A stretch of DNA of 10,750 bases from JAAYUK01 sp035319145 (GTDB lineage: Bacteria > Nitrospirota > Thermodesulfovibrionia > Thermodesulfovibrionales > Dissulfurispiraceae), in contig DATHDH010000187.1 of NCBI GenBank assembly GCA_035319145.1, positions 1 to 10,750 on the forward strand, given 5' to 3'. The notes under the pieces were generated by a model, which worked only from the letters and a program-made list of their open reading frames with translations, ran no database searches and was not told the origin of the DNA. Shown piece by piece: positions 5,714 to 10,750 of the stretch. The translations under genes were made by a program, and so were the position numbers. Positions within the stretch are counted from its first letter, which is position 1, and each line of letters begins with the position of its first letter.

Positions 5714-6889
5714 ATGCCTGCCTTCAATATCAGGATGCTGCTGCTCCTTTCTCTCGGACATCTCGTCACCGATATCTATCAGGGAGCACTGCCGACCATA
5801 CTGCCGTTCCTCAAGGAGAAGCTCGGGCTTTCTTACACGATGACCGGTACAATCATTATGATATCAAGCCTCACTTCGTCTGTTATACAGCCGCTGTTCG
5901 GCATTATTTCGGATAAAAGGGGGAAGGCAGTCTTTCTGCCGTTCGGCGTTATATGCGCAGGCACGGGCTTTTCATTGCTTGCCGTCGGTTCCAGTTATAC
6001 CGCCGTTCTGATCTTCGTGCTCATCAGCGGACTCGGCATCGCCGCCTATCATCCGGAAGGATACAAGACCGCACGCCTCTTCACTGGAAAGAATGTAGCC
6101 ACAAGCCTGTCTATATTCACGGTGGGCGGAAACCTCGGATTTGCGCTCGGTCCGACGCTTTCCATTCTTGTAATCACCCTGTTCGGAGGCGTGGAGTACC
6201 TGCCGATCCTGTTTCTCCCTGCATTGCTCTTCGTATCGCTGCTTCTCGTATCGTGGAAGACGCTGACGACCGAGACCGAAGCGCATACGGCGCAGAGACA
6301 GTCCACCCCAGGAATCACTCCGGGAACCGTCACGGGGTTGGTGCTCGTCATCCTGAGCGTCGTGGCCCGATCATGGACGCAGTTCGGACTCATGGCCTAT
6401 ATCCCCTTTTACTACATCGATCACGTAAAGGGCGACCCGCTTTATGCGGGAACGCTCGTCTCAACGTTTCTGCTCGGCGGGGTTGCCGGAACTCTAAGCG
6501 GAGCCCCGCTCGCAGACCGGTGGGGCCACAAGAAGGTCCTTACTCTGTCGCTCGGCCTGTCCTCGCTCATCTTTCCGCTTATCTTCTTTACCGAAGGGAT
6601 GTATGCAATTTTCTTTGTCTTCGCCCTGCTCGGCATGGTCCTTATTTCTTCGTTCACGATTACCATTGTCATGGCGCATCGATTTCTGCCGAACAGTCTC
6701 GGCATGGCCTCGGGACTGACCGTCGGATTTGCGATAGGAATGGGGGGAATCGGGGTCACCATTCTGGGGATTATCGCCGACGCCCATGGCGTTCCGGCCG
6801 CCCTGAAATGCATAGGAGTTCTTCCGGTTATCGGATTCCTGATCAGCCTTTTCATCCGGTATCCCCCGGAACGCGGTGCCGCCGGCTGA
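5714..6889 (+). CDS. fsr: MFS transporter, fosmidomycin-resistance (Fsr) type
   Basis: This 391-residue inner-membrane protein has about 12 hydrophobic segments and matches the Fsr branch of the major facilitator superfamily. Points of resemblance are the N-terminal GHLVTDIYQGALPTILPFL (15-33), the motif-A-like GIISDKRGK after helix 2, GLGIAAYHPEG in the first half, and the second-half repeat of motif A, LADRWGHKK. Fsr proteins are proton-driven drug exporters named for fosmidomycin resistance in E. coli; the true substrate here is unknown. The start codon abuts the GNAT stop (TGA then ATG), and a purine-rich GGAAAGGA inside the end of the GNAT gene (5700-5707) can serve as ribosome site. No strong terminator follows; 92 bp separate it from the PfpI-family gene. 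The C-terminus is short and charged (RYPPERGAAG). The family call is firm and the gene symbol is by resemblance. Confidence 0.88.
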   Translation: MPAFNIRMLLLLSLGHLVTDIYQGALPTILPFLKEKLGLSYTMTGTIIMISSLTSSVIQPLFGIISDKRGKAVFLPFGVICAGTGFSLLAVGSSYTAVLIFVLISGLGIAAYHPEGYKTARLFTGKNVATSLSIFTVGGNLGFALGPTLSILVITLFGGVEYLPILFLPALLFVSLLLVSWKTLTTETEAHTAQRQSTPGITPGTVTGLVLVILSVVARSWTQFGLMAYIPFYYIDHVKGDPLYAGTLVSTFLLGGVAGTLSGAPLADRWGHKKVLTLSLGLSSLIFPLIFFTEGMYAIFFVFALLGMVLISSFTITIVMAHRFLPNSLGMASGLTVGFAIGMGGIGVTILGIIADAHGVPAALKCIGVLPVIGFLISLFIRYPPERGAAG

Positions 6890-6923
6890 TCCTTAACTCA
6901 TCCGCCAATTCGTCGATATAAAG

Positions 6924-6951
6924 ATAGCACTCTCTTTTTTTGTGCTATGCT
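6924..6951 (+). promoter_or_regulatory. Inverted repeat with extended -10 element ahead of the PfpI-family gene
   Basis: ATAGCAC (6924-6930) and GTGCTAT (6942-6948) form a 7-bp perfect inverted repeat around a T-rich 11-nt centre. The right arm overlaps TGCTATGCT (6943-6951), which fits an extended -10 box (TGnTATnnT). No good -35 is seen. Transcription would begin near 6958, leaving a leader of about 24 nt with the ribosome site intact. The repeat could be an operator or a chance hairpin; the T-run lies inside the loop, so it is not a terminator. Confidence 0.4.
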
Positions 6952-6967
6952 CAAGTCAGAAACCATC

Positions 6968-6974
6968 AGGGAGG
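6968..6974 (+). promoter_or_regulatory. Ribosome binding site that fixes the PfpI-family start
   Basis: AGGGAGG lies 7 nt before the ATG at 6982. An in-frame ATG at 6940 is open but overlaps the inverted repeat, lacks a ribosome site and adds 14 residues with no family similarity, so 6982 is preferred. Confidence 0.85.
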
Positions 6975-6981
6975 TGCCCTC

Positions 6982-7575
6982 ATGACCGGAAACCAGCGCT
7001 ATGTTGCCATCCTCTTGTTTGAAGACGTTGAGGACCTCGATTTTGTCGGACCGCTCTCGGTTTTTTCGATTGCAAACCGCAATATCGAGCCGGAACCCTT
7101 TGTCGTCTTCACCGTATCCGAGAAGAAAAAATCGTTTCCCACCCGTCATGGACTTACGGTTATGCCTGCTTATACCTTCGAGAGGGTTCCTGCTCCCGAT
7201 ATTATTGTCATTCCAGGCGGCCTCGGCGCACGTCGCGAGGTGCACAACGAAGTCGTCAAGTCATGGATTGTCAACAACGCTGCCGCCGCAGAGCATGTCC
7301 TTTCGGTCTGCACGGGCGCTCTGCTGCTTGGTGCAGCGGGGCTGCTGAACGGACTCCAGGCAACGACACATCATTCATCGTTGGACAAACTGCAGGAAAT
7401 CGCACCCTCCGCAAAAATCGTGAAAGAGGCCCGTTTTGTCGACAACGGCAAGATCGTCACGGCGGCAGGTATTACGGCCGGGATTGATGCCGCGCTTTAT
7501 CTGGTCGGCAAACTTATCAACAAAGAATGCGCGGACAAGGTGAAAACCATAATGGAGTATACCCCGGCAGCCTGA
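6982..7575 (+). CDS. DJ-1/PfpI family protein, isonitrile hydratase-like
   Basis: This 197-residue protein belongs to the class I glutamine amidotransferase-like DJ-1/PfpI superfamily. The nucleophile elbow is LSVCTGALLLGAAGLLNG, with Cys110 followed by Thr111. IIVIPGGLGARR (about 74-85) supplies the oxyanion-side loop, EDLDFVGP (about 17-24) carries the conserved aspartate, and TTHHSS follows the elbow. These features, especially VCTGALLLGAAGLL and the late GITAGIDAALYLV, resemble isonitrile hydratase and the domain found at the N-terminus of some AraC-type regulators. No helix-turn-helix domain is fused here and the length is that of a stand-alone enzyme. Possible roles include hydration of isonitriles, glyoxalase III-like activity or stress protection; sequence alone cannot choose. 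It probably has its own promoter, since 92 bp with an extended -10 box precede it, but read-through from the exporter gene is also possible. Confidence 0.88.
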   Translation: MTGNQRYVAILLFEDVEDLDFVGPLSVFSIANRNIEPEPFVVFTVSEKKKSFPTRHGLTVMPAYTFERVPAPDIIVIPGGLGARREVHNEVVKSWIVNNAAAAEHVLSVCTGALLLGAAGLLNGLQATTHHSSLDKLQEIAPSAKIVKEARFVDNGKIVTAAGITAGIDAALYLVGKLINKECADKVKTIMEYTPAA

Positions 7576-7601
7576 TTTGACCTGAATTTAAGCAAATCGA
7601 C

Positions 7602-7640
7602 AAAAAAAGCCCGGCTGCATTCCGCAGCCGGGCTTCCTGT
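7602..7640. terminator. Bidirectional rho-independent terminator
   Basis: AAGCCCGGCTGC (7607-7618) and GCAGCCGGGCTT (7624-7635) form a perfect 12-bp stem with loop ATTCC. A run of seven A residues (7602-7608) lies on the left, which reads as a T-run for minus-strand transcripts, so it is a strong terminator for the outer-membrane protein gene ending at 7651. In the plus direction it is followed by TTCCTGTTT, a weaker tract, and it probably also ends the PfpI-family transcript. Confidence 0.9.
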
Positions 7641-7650
7641 TTCAGGGCAA

Positions 7651-10600
7651 TCAGAATGACCCGACTACATTGACAAAGAACCCTCTCGACCTGTACGACA
7701 GGTCAGTCAGGTTGTCCGAGAAGTCGGTGAAGTTGTAGCCTGCGCCTATCTTCACATTCTCCGTGATGTGGCGATACAGGCCGATGAGGAATCCGGTCTT
7801 CGCGTCGCCCGCTTCGGTCGCCTTCAGGTAGCGCCACTCGGCAAGCGCATCCCACTCCTTCACGAAATGCAGATCCGTACGAATAATGAACAGATGCGCA
7901 TGGCTGTTGAACCAGTCGCCGTCCACCTTTGTCTGTTTCAGTTCGCTCAGGCGGAAACCGTACTTTGCGCCGACCGACAGCCACGGGAAGAGGTCGTAAA
8001 TCGTATCGACCGACAGTACATGGCTGCGCTGGGCATAGTCGGCTATGATATTTGACGGAGCCAGCTGTCCCGGCGACGGCAGATTGTAATAGTAAGTGTA
8101 TTTAAAGAGGGCATTGAGCTTGTCATTGCTGACCGGCCGCAAGGCGGCCCCTGCCACGAACTCCATATAGTTCGCATCGTAGAATGCGCCCTGCGATGAA
8201 TCGCTGTAGGAGAAATTGAACTTGCCGAGCAGTCGCCATGACGGGTCGACCTGGTAACCGAGCGAGTTCTTCATCAGCCAGGTATGGCGATCGCCGAGAG
8301 AGCCGGTCTCATCGCGGTATTCAAGCGCACTCGCTAACTTGGTCTTTTCGAACTTATATGCGAGAGACAGCCCCAGCGCCTTGCGCTTCAGGTCACCGGC
8401 GAACTCGTCGCTGATAGTTCCGTATTCAGCCTTGACTCCATACGTCCAGCGGTCGTTCGGCGAATAATCGAGACCGAAGGCATGGACAAGGCTGTCGGGA
8501 CCCGCACCCTGCGCCCACTTCGACTCGCCGTACACGCGGACCTGATCAGAAAGTTTGTAAGCGCTGCCGAATACGAGGGTTCCCATTCTTCCGCGATAGA
8601 TCGAATCAGGGCGCTCAGTCTCCATCGTATACGTCAAATAGACGTTGCTCCGGTCATCGATGCGATAGTCACCGGACAGTTTGCCGCCGAGACCGCCGTC
8701 GCCTGCAGAAATTTCGGCGTCGAGTTTGAAGCGGGGAGTTGCCTGCCAGAAACCGCCGACGCCGACGCGATCATTGTCCTGGCGATTGCCTGTCGCGGAA
8801 AGAGTTCCCTGAACGAAACCATAGAGCCCCCATGGGGCATAAACCGGCTTCTCCGATGTCGCAGCAGCAGGAGCTGAGGATACCGGAGCCGACTGCGTCT
8901 GCGCAGTGGCGTCTTTTCCCGTCTGTGCTGCGGTCTGATCTTTCTTCTCGTCGACCTTTGCGCCGGATGCCGACTGAGACGTCTGCTCTTCTGGCTGCTT
9001 TATAGCCTGTTCAGGCTTCTGCAGAGGTCGGTAATCGAGCCTGACGATCGCATCCGTGCGACCGCCGTCTTCGGAAAGTATCGAACTGGCGTTCGGCGTA
9101 TGCACCGAACGGTTGTCATGCCGCGCGCCGACCGAGAGCGTGAATTCATCACCGAGCTTCTGGCGGACATTCGCCTCGACCGCTCTGAATGTCTGACTCT
9201 CCGCATCGCGCTCATCGGCCTTCACATCCACGGTCGTACTCTCGCCGACCGGGAGATGCGCGAGGAATCCGGCCTGATCGAGGCGCTCATTGTCGAACGT
9301 CGTCATGCCGGGCCCTGAAAATCCGTGATCGCGATGCTGCCAGTATGCAGTAACTCTTCCTTTGCCGTCTTTCCAGAGCTCAGAAAAATCGAGCGCTCCT
9401 TCAAGACGCCATGCATCGGCATTCCCTTCAGTTCCGGCTTGTTGAGCAAAGTCGAAACCGCCGGTTATAGATGTCAACTGACCGGTGCCGGCCCCTTCGG
9501 AGCGGGCAAATTCGCCCTTCAGATAGGTACCGGGCTTATATCTCAGCATGACGTCGGCGCCCTTGAGTCGCTGGGCTGACTGGTCTTCTCCCTGCCGGTA
9601 GCCGGTGATGCCGAGGCGCAGTATGTCACCGAACCAATGTGTCGCCCTGATTCCGGCGGCAAGGTCATGCGTTGCAGTCAATCCAGGAACATATTCATAC
9701 GTCACGACCATGTAAACGGGATTGCCGTTGAGGGTCGTTGTCTGAATAAGCGTGCTACCGTCCGCAACGGCGGACAACGGCGACCGCAACAGAATGCGAC
9801 CTTGCAGATAGTTGACATCGTAATCCTGTGCGGGAGCCAGCAGCCGACGCTCCAGCGTGATCAGCGAATCTTTATCGCGCACCTCGACCCAGATGCGCTC
9901 CGAGCCCTGCGTGATATCCATGTGGCGAAGGTAGTAGAGCGAGCCGCCTGTACCCCGGAACTCCTCACGCGACGCAAGGGTGCCCGGATCGGCGATAAAT
10001 GCATTCAGTGCGGTGCGCCGCTCTCCATACGAGGTAGTCTCCGTGGGTGCCAAAACGAGATTTGCACCGTAGAGACCGCGACTGTATTGCGTCAGTTCGG
10101 TACCCGCCCACTGCGTCTGGAAATTGCCCCACATGACCGACGAATCTCCACGCTCGATCTTGACGTAGAATTTTCCCTGCGTCGGAGCGTCATCGACTAT
10201 AGTACTGTCGTCGCCGTAGACCGGGTAATAGACATCCGGATCAATGCGCCGCAAGAGATACATCGGGTCTTTGGCGTCGAAGTTCTTGAAGAGATTCTGC
10301 ACCGGCTGCTCGCGGGTATCGGCACTCATCGTCAGAAGGTACTCGCCCTTGATAAGTCCTTTCAGATAAAAGGCGCCTCGACCGTCTATGTACGTTTTAT
10401 TTTCATAATGGCGCGTCTCATCGCCGGTCACCAGCTTCGCCGGCCCTGTGGTATTGTTTCTGCCGATGGTAAGGTCGGCGAGGCCGATATAGAACCAGTC
10501 TTTATCAGGAATGGATATCGAACGGCGATAGACCATTCCTGCTCCCTTTTCATCCGTGACTGACACCTCGACCATATTCGGACCCGCAGGCATAAGCTGG

Positions 10601-10750
10601 CGCACCGCGAATTTACCGTTGCGGTCAACCGGCACGGTCAGGCCAAGCGCCTTGACGGTGCTGCCGGTCGGAACCTTGCTTCCGTCGATGGTTACCGTGC
10701 CGCCCTTTGCCGGGATATTTATCAGCGTTCGGCTGTTTTCGCCGTAGCCG
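7651..10750 (-). CDS. Large outer-membrane/surface beta-barrel protein, N-terminus beyond window
   Basis: The frame is open from the window edge to a TGA at 7651-7653 (1,032 codons visible), so the N-terminus and any signal peptide are missing; the GTG at 10635 is internal. Read from the N-terminal side there are three zones. First come Ig-like/carboxypeptidase-regulatory-like beta segments (VTIDGSKVPTGSTV; DGRGAFYLKGLIKGEYLL at about 10383-10330). Next is a conserved-looking RRIDPDVYYPVYGDDS block (about 10248-10201) followed by DYDVNYLQGRILLRSP (about 9825-9778). From about 9675 onward, alternating polar/aromatic strands typical of a porin-like barrel continue to the end. The C-terminus, RGFFVNVVGSF, ends in phenylalanine, as expected for the BAM recognition strand. 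A roughly 60-residue Gln/Ala/Ser/Lys-rich segment (about 8845-9025) interrupts the barrel region. It looks like a surface-exposed or transport-related protein of unknown function. Being monocistronic here and next to a strong terminator says nothing about its partners. Confidence 0.8.
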   Translation of the reverse strand, partial: GYGENSRTLINIPAKGGTVTIDGSKVPTGSTVKALGLTVPVDRNGKFAVRQLMPAGPNMVEVSVTDEKGAGMVYRRSISIPDKDWFYIGLADLTIGRNNTTGPAKLVTGDETRHYENKTYIDGRGAFYLKGLIKGEYLLTMSADTREQPVQNLFKNFDAKDPMYLLRRIDPDVYYPVYGDDSTIVDDAPTQGKFYVKIERGDSSVMWGNFQTQWAGTELTQYSRGLYGANLVLAPTETTSYGERRTALNAFIADPGTLASREEFRGTGGSLYYLRHMDITQGSERIWVEVRDKDSLITLERRLLAPAQDYDVNYLQGRILLRSPLSAVADGSTLIQTTTLNGNPVYMVVTYEYVPGLTATHDLAAGIRATHWFGDILRLGITGYRQGEDQSAQRLKGADVMLRYKPGTYLKGEFARSEGAGTGQLTSITGGFDFAQQAGTEGNADAWRLEGALDFSELWKDGKGRVTAYWQHRDHGFSGPGMTTFDNERLDQAGFLAHLPVGESTTVDVKADERDAESQTFRAVEANVRQKLGDEFTLSVGARHDNRSVHTPNASSILSEDGGRTDAIVRLDYRPLQKPEQAIKQPEEQTSQSASGAKVDEKKDQTAAQTGKDATAQTQSAPVSSAPAAATSEKPVYAPWGLYGFVQGTLSATGNRQDNDRVGVGGFWQATPRFKLDAEISAGDGGLGGKLSGDYRIDDRSNVYLTYTMETERPDSIYRGRMGTLVFGSAYKLSDQVRVYGESKWAQGAGPDSLVHAFGLDYSPNDRWTYGVKAEYGTISDEFAGDLKRKALGLSLAYKFEKTKLASALEYRDETGSLGDRHTWLMKNSLGYQVDPSWRLLGKFNFSYSDSSQGAFYDANYMEFVAGAALRPVSNDKLNALFKYTYYYNLPSPGQLAPSNIIADYAQRSHVLSVDTIYDLFPWLSVGAKYGFRLSELKQTKVDGDWFNSHAHLFIIRTDLHFVKEWDALAEWRYLKATEAGDAKTGFLIGLYRHITENVKIGAGYNFTDFSDNLTDLSYRSRGFFVNVVGSF

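Noticed and set aside
5953..6921. 322-codon plus-strand frame overlapping the MFS transporter
   Set aside because: It is a +1/+2 shadow of the transporter gene with His/Arg/Pro-rich sequence and no domain; the transporter frame has clear MFS motifs.
9637..10563. 308-codon plus-strand frame opposite the outer-membrane protein
   Set aside because: It is antisense to the long barrel gene, without a ribosome site or recognisable domain; the minus frame is open over more than 1,000 codons and has coherent beta-strand patterning.
1..10750. CRISPR arrays, tRNA/rRNA genes, insertion sequences, phage genes
   Set aside because: No regularly spaced repeats, cloverleaf-like sequences, transposase motifs or terminal inverted repeats were seen in the window.

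Overview
The window looks like the chromosome of a Gram-negative, moderately GC-rich bacterium. The evidence is a large outer-membrane beta-barrel protein ending in phenylalanine, an exported metallo-beta-lactamase-fold protein, strong AGGAGG-type ribosome binding sites and sigma-70-like promoters. A deltaproteobacterial or Nitrospirota-like host would fit the mix of genes, but the sequence has no taxonomic marker and this is a guess. There is no sign of phage, insertion sequence, CRISPR array, tRNA or rRNA.

Layout. (1) Positions 1-1189, plus strand: the 3' end of a thiolase gene, then a 3-hydroxybutyryl-CoA dehydrogenase. These are consecutive C4 steps of fatty acid/butanoate metabolism. A hairpin terminator at 1212-1253 closes the unit. 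(2) Positions 1227-3403, minus strand: an endonuclease/exonuclease/phosphatase-fold protein followed, with an ATGA overlap, by a two-HKD phospholipase D/cardiolipin-synthase-like protein. This resembles the E. coli ybhP-clsB pair and converges on the dehydrogenase. (3) Positions 3531-3971, plus: a hotdog-fold acyl-CoA thioesterase, divergent from the previous pair. (4) Positions 4040-4222: an intergenic transcription unit without a convincing protein. It has a near-consensus sigma-70 promoter, about 115 nt of foldable RNA and a textbook rho-independent terminator, and lies just ahead of the next gene. It is a candidate small RNA or attenuator leader. (5) Positions 4250-6889, plus: an exported metallo-beta-lactamase-fold hydrolase, a GNAT acetyltransferase and a fosmidomycin-resistance-type MFS exporter. 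The last two are adjacent with no gap. (6) Positions 6982-7575, plus: a DJ-1/PfpI-family protein close to isonitrile hydratases. (7) Positions 7602-7635: a bidirectional terminator. (8) Positions 7651-10750, minus: a very large surface/outer-membrane protein with its N-terminus beyond the window.

How the genes may work together. The thiolase, dehydrogenase and thioesterase all act on acyl-CoA compounds, though only the first two look co-transcribed. The MBL hydrolase, GNAT enzyme, exporter and PfpI protein could form a loose detoxification or resistance neighbourhood, but that is inference from family and order. The most interesting unexplained element is the promoter-structured RNA-terminator unit at 4040-4222. 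I found no clear new multi-gene system.
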